Shown in pieces: positions 1-6,598 of a stretch of DNA of 9,085 bases (its first letter is position 1; each line of letters begins with the position of its first letter). This DNA comes from Candidatus Hodarchaeota archaeon (GTDB taxonomy: Archaea; Asgardarchaeota; Heimdallarchaeia; Hodarchaeales; YT1-057): NCBI GenBank assembly GCA_016839955.1, contig JAEOTI010000454.1, positions 1 through 9,085 of the forward strand, read 5' to 3'. The notes beneath the pieces were generated by a model that ran no database searches, was not told the DNA's origin, and was given only the letters and a program-made list of their open reading frames with translations. A program made the position numbers and the translations under genes.

Positions 1-3000
1 GTAATCATAATCATGTCTAATCCGATATATTTTGCAACCGCATTTAGACCACCTGCCATTCCACCGGAAACAAAATCAAGTAGAGTGAAATCTCGACTTA
101 GAGTTATAGTAAAATAGAAACCCCATTCAATAACCTTGAGAAAACCGTCAGTTTTGAATTTTCCACCTGCTATTTCAAGAAGTTGGATTACAAAATGAGC
201 TCCACCGCTAAAGGTTAACTCTAATCCTAAAGATCCAAGTAAAAATGCCATAAACGGATTTTTCTCTGTTCCAAAGTTTTTAAGCTCTAGACTTGCTGAA
301 AAAATCGGGATTAATGAGAAGAAACTGAAAATTGTACTAAAACTAAGATCTACAGATGACACTCCTTCAAAGATTAATTTGTAAATAAAATCAGTAAATG
401 CATCTGAATCGAATCCAAAACCTGGTTTTAATTCTAACTTGATAACTAATTCAAATAGACTGAAATCTGACAATCCTACCGGGAAATTTCCTTCATAACT
501 CAACCAAGAACCTATTGAACCAAGCGCACCATCAAGTGCTCCCAATAATTCGCTAATTAGACTACCAATTTGACCCCCAAGCCAATCCATTACTTGTCCA
601 AGAACCCAACGAATACCATTTGAGAAAATTTCTCTAGCATTCAGGATTATTGGTAAAACATCTCCTACCCATGAGGGAACATAGCTTTGAATTAGAGGCC
701 AAATCGCATTGATAACTTCTGTTGGACTAGGAGGATCAGTCTCTTGACCAAAGAACGCAGGAAGAAGACCTTTAAGGAGAGTAGTGAAGTTACCAAGATT
801 AACGCCTTCAAATTCACCAATTAACGCGAAACTGACTCCTTCAATTATTCCAACAAGAACACCTTGAATTGGATTTTCTCGGACTTCATTAATTACTGTA
901 ATAACAGACTCAATAACTTGTGCGAGGGTATTCGCTTGACCTTCATTAATATCTAAGACTGCTACATTCGCATGAGAAGCTGAAGAAGTAAAATGACTAT
1001 CAATATAGTTAATCCAGGATGTTACTAAACCACCTATTGATGAAAATTGAGCTTCGAATGATGCTGTATTTCCTGCTAGAAGTTTCTTCATGGAAGCATC
1101 TTCTCGAATAAAAGCAACTAAGCCTAAGACTGTACTAACTGTTGTATTAACCAATTGAATTTCTTCAGAAATACTAAAGCCAAAATAGGTTAGTGTATCA
1201 CTAATTAGTTCCACAATATTAGGAAGCCCAGATTGAAAACCATCATTTAAAATACCTGAAACAACAAGAATAGACTTAACAATAAGGTCTCTTATTTCTG
1301 TACCAATTTCTGGCTTTAAATATTTAGTATATAAGTCATTGATCGCATTAGCCAGCGCTACTGGGTCGCTCGATACATCTTCGACAGCCTTTGTGACATT
1401 AGCTACGACTTCATTTATGAAATTCTCCATACTAGTCTTTCCTGAAGCCATGCTGCTTGCTTTCAAAGGACTGACTGTAGCTGCACTTGCAGTAATAGGA
1501 ACAAAACTTGATTCTCCAAAGAAAATCGATACAAGACCCTCAAGTAAGTCTTTTAGATTAATATTTTCATAATCGCTCAGAATCCGAAGAGCAAAACTGA
1601 TAATTTCAGATAACTTATTCCATTGGCCAGGATCAAGACTTGTTAAAATTCCTAGGCCATCTTTAAGAATTTCAGGAAGATAATCATGAGCTAAACGAGT
1701 AACATTGAAATCACTAAGGAAATTGACTGTAACTTTAATTGCAGTGAACATCTTACCTAACCAGAAGTTCACATCACTTTCATCCAAACCGAGTGTATGG
1801 TTAAGGAATTTAGCAATCACTTGTTTTGTAATGTCTTCTTGTAAGATCCCCATAATAATGTTGGTCCAAGATTCTCCACTATTTATTCGATCCCAGAAAT
1901 CTCCCACATTATCAATAATTGAAAAAACTCTTTTAATAAGGTTCATTATGTCTCCAAACCAACTCTCATCCCCAAAAATCATTTCTAGTGCACTAATAAT
2001 CAACCCAACAAGAGCATCAGCGTCGATGCCATCACGTAAAGAAAATAAAAAGTCAATAACCATTTCAAAATATTTCTGGTATTCTTGGACAAAAGGCCAT
2101 TGGGAAGCGAGAATGTCTAATAGTGCTTTGAATGCAGAGCTTGGATCAGGATCTTTTACTAATCCAATAATGGTTTGAATATTATTTATTACTGCTTTAA
2201 TTGCATTTGCAAAATCTTCACCAAGGAGGAGATCACTTCCCAAGAAATTAATTAGAACATCTAATAAAATATCAACAACGCCACCTATTGGTCCATCAAG
2301 CCCCGATTTGACTGGTATATCTGTAAGGCTTACATTTCCTTCATCTTCTTCCGCATTACCAATGAATATGGCTGGTTGTTGCATTTTGATGCCATTAATT
2401 TTCAAAGCTTCTTGTACTTCTGGATCAGGATCATCTGAATGTATAACTGCTTTCATTTCTGTTGGAAAACGTTCTCTTTTCATTTCCTCATAACGTTCTT
2501 GTTTTGCAGCGACATCTTCTTCTCCCAATGGGTTTTTAGGGGCAATATTTCTTTCTAAAATATCATTAAAGTTTTCCCCAAAGAATTTTAAGGTCAATCT
2601 GCGTAGATTCATTCCTGCTTTCGCATATTTTCCTTTTCTAGCTTCGAGTTGATCTGAAATTGTCCACATTGTCCAAAGAAAGACAGTTTTACCATCATTG
2701 ATTTCGCTACCATCAGTGAAAATATTTGGTGTTATAGCGACTTCACTAACCTTCGCTTTAAATTGCAGAGAATTACCAATAGCAAGGACATGCTTAACTT
2801 GGTTATATTGAGTAAGAAGTTCGTAATAGTTATCCCAGGTTAATGTTGTCATACCTATCTGGATAGTGTTAAGAGTAGTCTGAAAATGGTGTATGGCAAG
2901 CCAAGTGTCAGGATGTTGAAGTGCACGCCGTAAATCCCCTTCATCTTCAACTGGCCAGTAAATAACATTGGAATAGGCTGCCTTAATTCCAGTATAAAAT

Positions 3001-3212
3001 GAATTTGCGGTTCCGACGAGTTGTGGAGCGTTAATATCAAATAAAACCACGATTCGACCATCAAGATCGTAACTTGTCGGCATTCGGTCAGTATCATACA
3101 TTATTTCTGTTTCTTGAGATTGGATTCCTGCTGTTGCAATAGCTGAACTACCTATTATGCCAAGAAGCATTAATCCAAGTATTATATTCAATATCTGAGA
3201 TAAATTACGCAT
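1..3212 (-). CDS. Large exported protein of unknown function, C-terminus cut off by the window edge
   Basis: I do not recognise this gene. The frame from ATG at 3212 stays open for 1070 codons to base 3 and continues beyond the window. The start is supported by GGTGA seven bases upstream (3224-3220) and by a clear signal peptide: a short polar start, a hydrophobic core at residues 7-24, and a likely ATA cleavage site after residue 28. Residues about 50-150 alternate strand-like and helix-like segments (RIVVLFDI, NVIYWPV, WLAIHHF, KHVLAIGNS), suggesting an alpha/beta domain. Residues 230-260 are charged. From about 300 to 900 the chain is mostly amphipathic helices with weak repeats of a motif ending in (I/F)FG. 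From about 910 it becomes richer in alternating hydrophobic residues. There is no internal transmembrane segment that I trust, and not one cysteine in 1070 residues, which fits life outside the cell. It could be a surface, lipid-interacting or adhesive protein; that is inference. It is divergent from the neighbouring operon, so no functional link is implied. Confidence 0.85.
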   Translation of the reverse strand, partial: MRNLSQILNIILGLMLLGIIGSSAIATAGIQSQETEIMYDTDRMPTSYDLDGRIVVLFDINAPQLVGTANSFYTGIKAAYSNVIYWPVEDEGDLRRALQHPDTWLAIHHFQTTLNTIQIGMTTLTWDNYYELLTQYNQVKHVLAIGNSLQFKAKVSEVAITPNIFTDGSEINDGKTVFLWTMWTISDQLEARKGKYAKAGMNLRRLTLKFFGENFNDILERNIAPKNPLGEEDVAAKQERYEEMKRERFPTEMKAVIHSDDPDPEVQEALKINGIKMQQPAIFIGNAEEDEGNVSLTDIPVKSGLDGPIGGVVDILLDVLINFLGSDLLLGEDFANAIKAVINNIQTIIGLVKDPDPSSAFKALLDILASQWPFVQEYQKYFEMVIDFLFSLRDGIDADALVGLIISALEMIFGDESWFGDIMNLIKRVFSIIDNVGDFWDRINSGESWTNIIMGILQEDITKQVIAKFLNHTLGLDESDVNFWLGKMFTAIKVTVNFLSDFNVTRLAHDYLPEILKDGLGILTSLDPGQWNKLSEIISFALRILSDYENINLKDLLEGLVSIFFGESSFVPITASAATVSPLKASSMASGKTSMENFINEVVANVTKAVEDVSSDPVALANAINDLYTKYLKPEIGTEIRDLIVKSILVVSGILNDGFQSGLPNIVELISDTLTYFGFSISEEIQLVNTTVSTVLGLVAFIREDASMKKLLAGNTASFEAQFSSIGGLVTSWINYIDSHFTSSASHANVAVLDINEGQANTLAQVIESVITVINEVRENPIQGVLVGIIEGVSFALIGEFEGVNLGNFTTLLKGLLPAFFGQETDPPSPTEVINAIWPLIQSYVPSWVGDVLPIILNAREIFSNGIRWVLGQVMDWLGGQIGSLISELLGALDGALGSIGSWLSYEGNFPVGLSDFSLFELVIKLELKPGFGFDSDAFTDFIYKLIFEGVSSVDLSFSTIFSFFSLIPIFSASLELKNFGTEKNPFMAFLLGSLGLELTFSGGAHFVIQLLEIAGGKFKTDGFLKVIEWGFYFTITLSRDFTLLDFVSGGMAGGLNAVAKYIGLDMIMI

Positions 3213-3219
3213 GTCCTTG

Positions 3220-3224
3220 TCACC
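3220..3224 (-). promoter_or_regulatory. Ribosome binding site of the large exported protein
   Basis: The minus strand reads GGTGA, then seven bases, then ATG at 3212. The same GGTGA/GAGGTGA core precedes several genes of the opposite operon, which supports this start over internal methionines. An AAGGA string lies between the site and the ATG but is too close to serve. Confidence 0.6.
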
Positions 3225-3697
3225 AATTACATTAATTTGTGAGAAAATGATTATGTTCTGAACTCGTTTTAAGAAAATTGATTCATTCAGAAACGAATTA
3301 GCTAAGCAGTTAAGAAGGTTGGGAAACTCATAACATGAATTACTCAAAGTTGTTACATTTTATAGAAATAAATAAGAAAAAGAAGAATTCAGTTCACATA
3401 TTTTGATTTATTATGAGACTTCAAGTTTAAATTTCTATTTTTCAGACAGGTAACAGGAAGAAATCTAAGTAGCTAACGTTATATTTTATTTAAAATCTTT
3501 TACAACAGTTAAAAACACTGCTGCTTTAATTATAATAAGAGTAAGTTTTTTTAATGACTATTGTACAAAAACTGAAATTTTAATGTTCATTCCTTGGAAA
3601 TTAAATATAGTTAAGAATACAATACTATCCTACCTTCAAGCTATAAAGAGTTTTTAAGATAAGATCTATTTTGAATCATAAGTTACAGATACATCGC

Positions 3698-3703
3698 TTA
3701 TAA
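3698..3703 (+). promoter_or_regulatory. Candidate archaeal TATA box for the nuo operon
   Basis: TTATAA sits in the context CGCTTATAAGTTTTAA. Archaeal transcription usually begins about 25 bases downstream of the TATA centre, which would place the mRNA start near 3726, inside the first copy of the tandem repeat. A competing candidate, TATAAA at 3642-3647, would give a longer leader. The choice cannot be settled from sequence alone, and in such AT-rich DNA either match could be chance. Confidence 0.3.
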
Positions 3704-3722
3704 GTTTTAACACGGAGTTAAA

Positions 3723-3791
3723 ATGAAAGAATTGCTTATACGCATTAATGTGAATCGTATTGGCAAAAAAGAAATTTTGGCACGTAGTTAA
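3723..3791 (+). CDS. Possible 22-residue leader ORF (doubtful)
   Basis: An ATG at 3723 is preceded by GGAG (3714-3717) with five bases between, and opens a frame of 22 codons (MKELLIRINVNRIGKKEILA, then two more residues) ending in TAA at 3789-3791. It lies wholly inside the leader, begins in the first repeat copy and ends in the second, 38 bases before the nuoA start. The peptide is basic and has no recognisable family. The second repeat copy has lost both the GGAG and the ATG, so only one such frame exists. It could be a regulatory leader peptide or a chance frame; the archaeal TATA candidate at 3698 would place the mRNA start at or after this ATG, which argues against translation. Confidence 0.2.
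   Translation: MKELLIRINVNRIGKKEILARS
3738..3760 (+). promoter_or_regulatory. Dyad ATACG...CGTAT, first copy
   Basis: Inverted arms ATACG (3738-3742) and CGTAT (3756-3760) flank 13 bases. The pairing can be extended inwards with ATT/AAT if one C is bulged. The same dyad with the same spacing recurs 70 bases downstream. Paired dyads at fixed distance upstream of an operon suit either a dimeric repressor's operator or an RNA hairpin. Confidence 0.4.
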
Positions 3792-3807
3792 AAAATAAGA
3801 GTTGCTC

Positions 3808-3830
3808 ATACGCATTAAGGTGAAACGTAT
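3808..3830 (+). promoter_or_regulatory. Dyad ATACG...CGTAT, second copy, enclosing the nuoA ribosome binding site
   Basis: Arms ATACG (3808-3812) and CGTAT (3826-3830) enclose AAGGTGA (3817-3823). The last base of the right arm is the first T of the TTG start codon. As RNA, this would display the Shine-Dalgarno sequence in a loop with the start codon at the base of the stem, so folding or a bound protein could tune initiation. The stem is only about 5-7 pairs, so stability is modest. A DNA operator is an equally good explanation. Confidence 0.4.
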
Positions 3831-4231
3831 TGGCAGAAGAAACGATGCTTTTAGCTGTCGTAACCTCTGCGTTGATAGTTGTTATTCTGTTCGTCTTATC
3901 TGAGGTCCTTTTACGAATTGCAAGGAATTTTGCTCCAGCAAATGAACTTGAGGGACCTACACTTAAACAGGATCTCTATCAAGGTGGAGAGACGGTACAC
4001 GGTGTTAAAAGGCGTTACATGCCTGCTGTGTTCCAATGGGCCGCATATTTCTCTATTCTTCACGTTATTGTATTCATGCTAGCTACTACTTTCATATTAT
4101 CATTAAAGACTTCAGCTGGCGCGGTAGATGTGTTCCCTTGGATGGCAGCGTATGTTATAATCGCTTTGTTCACTGTGCTTACCATGACTCGTGCGGCGTC
4201 TAAGCCCGAATACCAACATCCACCAAAATGA
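3830..4231 (+). CDS. nuoA: NuoA-like (ND3-type) membrane subunit
   Basis: This 133-residue protein has three predicted membrane helices (about 6-30, 66-91 and 100-120), the usual size and topology of NuoA/FpoA, and leads an operon in nuoA-B-C-D order. The start is TTG: AAGGTGA lies six bases upstream, whereas the first in-frame ATG is at 3845. The loop between helices 1 and 2 carries YQGGE (residues 50-54) where the family has the ECG or ESG motif, and helix 2 reads FQWAAYFSILHVIVFML. By alignment, the Asp and Glu of the bacterial FxIFDVE motif become His78 and Ile80. In complex I this loop and helix line the coupling region near the quinone site. The divergence fits a complex that does not use quinone, and assignment rests on position and topology as much as on sequence. 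Confidence 0.75.
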   Translation: MAEETMLLAVVTSALIVVILFVLSEVLLRIARNFAPANELEGPTLKQDLYQGGETVHGVKRRYMPAVFQWAAYFSILHVIVFMLATTFILSLKTSAGAVDVFPWMAAYVIIALFTVLTMTRAASKPEYQHPPK

Positions 4232-4243
4232 CGAGGTGAAAAA

Positions 4244-4795
4244 ATGGCTGATTTTCTAACAAGAACAGCAGTAAATGTTTTGACAAAATCTCCTTGGGTT
4301 ATACATTTCAATGCTGGCGGATGTAATGGGTGTGACATTGAAGTTGTAGCGGTTCTTACACCACGATATGATGTAGAGAGATTCGGAATACTACTTCAAG
4401 GAACACCTCGACATGCAGACGCCATGCTTGTCTGTGGCCCAGTTACCCGTCAAGCTGAACCTCGGTTAAAACGGGTTTACCAGCAAATGCCTTGGCCTAA
4501 ATTTGTTTTCGCAATTGGTCAATGTGCATGCACTGGAGCTGTCTATGAACAGACTTACAATACATGTGGTGGGGTTGACAAAGTCATTCCTGTCTCTTGT
4601 TATATTCCTGGGTGTCCACCAAGACCTGAAGAAATAGTTTTTGGGGTATATAAACTAATAACATATCTTCATGGTTTAGTTGCGAAGGAGAAGAAAAAAG
4701 CACCTGAACCAGAACCTGAGCCTGCACCTGAGGAACCAGAAGCACCCGAACCGACCCCGACACAGAAAGAATCTACTGAGGTTGGAGTTTCATGA
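4244..4795 (+). CDS. nuoB: NuoB-like small subunit with hydrogenase-type [4Fe-4S] motif
   Basis: This 183-residue subunit should carry the proximal [4Fe-4S] cluster that passes electrons to the catalytic NuoD-like subunit. Likely ligands are Cys27 and Cys30 (GGCNGCDIE), Cys94 (GQCAC) and Cys124 (PGCPPRPEE). CxxC in the first motif is typical of group 4 [NiFe] hydrogenase small subunits (EchC, MbhJ), whereas complex I NuoB has two adjacent cysteines. The short VCGPVTRQ motif at 63-70 is the usual core strand. After residue 147 there is a lysine run and then a Pro/Glu-rich low-complexity tail of about 20 residues (153-173), not part of the family fold. The ATG is preceded by GAGGTGA (4233-4239), 12 bases after nuoA. 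The gene end overlaps nuoC by four bases (ATGA). Confidence 0.93.
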   Translation: MADFLTRTAVNVLTKSPWVIHFNAGGCNGCDIEVVAVLTPRYDVERFGILLQGTPRHADAMLVCGPVTRQAEPRLKRVYQQMPWPKFVFAIGQCACTGAVYEQTYNTCGGVDKVIPVSCYIPGCPPRPEEIVFGVYKLITYLHGLVAKEKKKAPEPEPEPAPEEPEAPEPTPTQKESTEVGVS

Positions 4796-5349
4796 CAATG
4801 ACGACTAGTAATGAACATCCTACCAGTCCTGTAATAAAAAGTGGTTCAGATAATCCGATGGTACAAAAGTTAGGTGATGCAGTAGTATCAAGTGAATGGA
4901 AATATCTCCGAACTTTACTGGTAGAAATAAAAACTGATCGATTTGTTGAGGTTATGGAAAAAATAAAGGAAGAAGGCATTACCCATCTTTCTACCATTAT
5001 TGGCCTGGAATCTGATCGAGGAATTGAATTACTCTATCCTTTCTTTACAAACACAAAGGATGCAGTTGAGGCTGATAAATTTATGGTAAAGGTTATCGTT
5101 CCTAAAGAGAATCCTGAAATAAAATCTCTCGTAAGTCGTTTTTGGGGAGCGCAATTCTATGAAAGAGAAGTTTTTGATATTTTGGGAGTGAACTTCAGAG
5201 GTCATCCTAACCTTGAACGAATTCTAATGCCAGATATTATGCCGGAAGGTGTACACCCTCTCTTGAAGAAATGGACTCCAGAAGAACTTCAGAAAATACT
5301 GGCAGAAGCCCAACAAAAAGCTGAAGAAGAAGGGAAGTGTGGATGGTGA
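4792..5349 (+). CDS. nuoC: NuoC-like subunit (30 kDa family)
   Basis: A 185-residue hydrophilic protein of the complex I 30 kDa/NuoC family, also present in group 4 hydrogenases (MbhK-type). It packs against the NuoD-like subunit in the peripheral arm and binds no cofactor in known relatives. The diagnostic stretch lies at 117-147: FWGAQFYEREVFDILGV followed by FRGHPNLERIL. The usual PLRKD that follows is PLLKKW here. An N-terminal extension of about 30 residues rich in Ser, Thr and Pro precedes the domain, and the C-terminus is a charged helix (163-182). The start at 4792 overlaps the nuoB stop and has GGAG four bases upstream; a second ATG at 4798 is possible. The three-prime end overlaps nuoD by seven bases, implying coupled translation. 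Confidence 0.93.
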   Translation: MTMTTSNEHPTSPVIKSGSDNPMVQKLGDAVVSSEWKYLRTLLVEIKTDRFVEVMEKIKEEGITHLSTIIGLESDRGIELLYPFFTNTKDAVEADKFMVKVIVPKENPEIKSLVSRFWGAQFYEREVFDILGVNFRGHPNLERILMPDIMPEGVHPLLKKWTPEELQKILAEAQQKAEEEGKCGW

Positions 5350-6587
5350 CAAAAGAAGTATTTAATGGCGCAGTTGGTACACCACCTCCAACTGGAGATT
5401 TTAAAGTTCTAGTTGGACCTCAACATCCTACTCATAAGGAACCAATGCGTTGGACTTTTTATGTAACTGGTGAAAAAATTGAAGCAGTTGCTCTAAGACT
5501 CGGATATAATCACCGAGGAATTGAAAAAGCTTTTGAACAACGAACCTGGCTTCAAAATTTATACCTTGCAGAAAGGCTTTGTGGTATCTGTTCAAATGCC
5601 CATCAACTAGCATATGTCTGTGTAGCTGAAAAATTAGCCAATCTTTACGATGATGTTCCGGAAAGAGCTAAGTATCTTCGAGTGTTAGTTCATGAAATGG
5701 AACGAATTCATTCCCATATGTTGTGGTATGGTGTTCTAGGACACGATGCTGCTTTTGATTCGTTTTGGCATCTAGTTTGGCGTGATCGGGAGATTGTTAT
5801 GGATCTCTGCGAGAAAATCACTGGGAATCGTGTGAATTATGCTTTTCCTACAATGGGTGGCGCCCGACGGGATGTTACTCCAGAAGAAGCAAGAGATTAT
5901 ATCAAAGACTTCAAAGAACTTCGTAAGAGAGTTCTAAAACACATTGATTGGGCTGAAAAAGAAAAGAGCTTTTATGTGCGTTTAAAGGATATAATTCCAT
6001 TAAGCCGCGAAGATGCTCTGAAATATTGTGCAGTTGGTCCAACAGCACGAGCAAGTGGCGTTCCATTTGATGTTAGGAAGGATGATCCTTTTGAGATCTG
6101 GGACAAACTTGACTGGGAACGTGTTGTTTATCACGGTGGAGATCTCTACGATACCATGCGTGTTCGTTTAGATGAAACAGTGTCTTCAATTGATCAGTGC
6201 ATTCAATGTTGTGAATGGTTGATAGACCATCCTGGTGACATTAGAATCAAATTTCCTGCCCGAATACCACCAAATGAAGCGGTTCATCACGTAGAAGCTC
6301 AACGTGGAGAAGACATCCATTATGGGAGATCAAACGGAACCGCAAAACCTGATAGATATAAAATACGGGCACCAACACTTGCGAATTTATCTTCACTCTG
6401 TTTCAGGTTGAAAGGTGCTTATGTGGCTGATATTCCAGTTGCAATTCGGTCAATTGATCCCTGTATTGGTTGTTGTGAGCGTATCGCAATTGTCAAAACC
6501 GATGAACGGAAAGCATACCTTCTAACAACAGATGAGATCCGCTTGAGAGGCCGACGCTTCTACAAATATGGTACCCGAATATTCTAG
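5343..6587 (+). CDS. nuoD: NuoD-like catalytic subunit with intact [NiFe]-hydrogenase motifs
   Basis: This 414-residue protein belongs to the NuoD / group 4 [NiFe] hydrogenase large-subunit family. It has the family N-terminal motif GPQHPTHKEP (25-34), GYNHRGIEK (54-62), the L1 motif ERLCGICSNAH (77-87) and the L2 motif DPCIGCCER (372-380). Cys80, Cys83, Cys374 and Cys377 are the four NiFe-binding cysteines of hydrogenases, which are absent from complex I NuoD. EAQRGE (318-323) matches the hydrogenase EAPRGE segment. After Arg380 come 34 residues resembling the tail that HycI removes from HycE. A second cysteine cluster, SSIDQCIQCCEW (281-292), resembles L2. I chose ATG 5343, eight bases after AGGG; a GTG at 5337 is too close. 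Expected reaction: reversible proton reduction to H2 coupled to ion translocation. A redox-inactive relative is possible but less likely with all four cysteines present. Confidence 0.93.
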   Translation: MVTKEVFNGAVGTPPPTGDFKVLVGPQHPTHKEPMRWTFYVTGEKIEAVALRLGYNHRGIEKAFEQRTWLQNLYLAERLCGICSNAHQLAYVCVAEKLANLYDDVPERAKYLRVLVHEMERIHSHMLWYGVLGHDAAFDSFWHLVWRDREIVMDLCEKITGNRVNYAFPTMGGARRDVTPEEARDYIKDFKELRKRVLKHIDWAEKEKSFYVRLKDIIPLSREDALKYCAVGPTARASGVPFDVRKDDPFEIWDKLDWERVVYHGGDLYDTMRVRLDETVSSIDQCIQCCEWLIDHPGDIRIKFPARIPPNEAVHHVEAQRGEDIHYGRSNGTAKPDRYKIRAPTLANLSSLCFRLKGAYVADIPVAIRSIDPCIGCCERIAIVKTDERKAYLLTTDEIRLRGRRFYKYGTRIF

Positions 6588-6598
6588 GAGAGGATCAA

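Larger units (their letters stand above)
3213..3829. other. Divergent AT-rich intergenic region
   Basis: This 617-base gap lies between two genes pointing away from each other, so it should hold both promoters. It is strikingly AT-rich and has no convincing conserved protein-coding frame on either strand. The right-hand end (3711-3829) carries a tandem duplication with hairpin-forming dyads and a possible leader ORF, described separately. TATA-like strings facing the plus-strand operon occur at 3642-3647 and 3698-3703. I could not pick a convincing TATA element for the minus-strand gene. I see no tRNA, CRISPR or insertion sequence. Confidence 0.7.
3711..3840 (+). repeat. Imperfect tandem duplication spanning the leader and start of nuoA
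   Basis: Bases 3711-3770 and 3781-3840 align without gaps at a 70-base offset and match at 50 of 60 positions. The best-conserved part is the stretch GCTTATACGCATTAATG / GCTCATACGCATTAAGG and the following CGTATTGGCA. The second copy supplies the AAGGTGA ribosome binding site and the TTG-GCA first codons of nuoA. The first copy has the same TTG-GCA with a weaker AATGTGA in front, leading to a 12-codon dead-end frame (3760-3798). The pattern suggests duplication of a regulatory or translation-start segment. Similarity stops just inside the coding region. Confidence 0.8.

Noticed and set aside
1339..2493. Several short plus-strand frames (1339-1572, 1705-2178, 2308-2493)
   Set aside because: They lie antisense to the long minus-strand frame, look like low-complexity Ser/Ile shadows, and have no family motif.
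2855..3097. An 80-codon minus-strand frame
   Set aside because: It is out of frame inside the large exported protein gene and has no ribosome binding site or recognisable motif.
1..3212. Pseudogene or frameshifted gene on the minus strand
   Set aside because: A single frame reads from the signal peptide to the window edge without a stop.
3711..3840. CRISPR array or mobile-element end
   Set aside because: There are only two diverged copies with a 10-base gap and no further repeats, and the second copy runs into a gene start. Local duplication explains it.
4060..4338. Minus-strand frame across the nuoA-nuoB junction
   Set aside because: It is antisense to two genes with strong family signatures and is best explained as a shadow.
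5337..5342. GTG start adding two residues to the NuoD-like protein
   Set aside because: AGGG would be only two bases from it. ATG 5343 has normal spacing.
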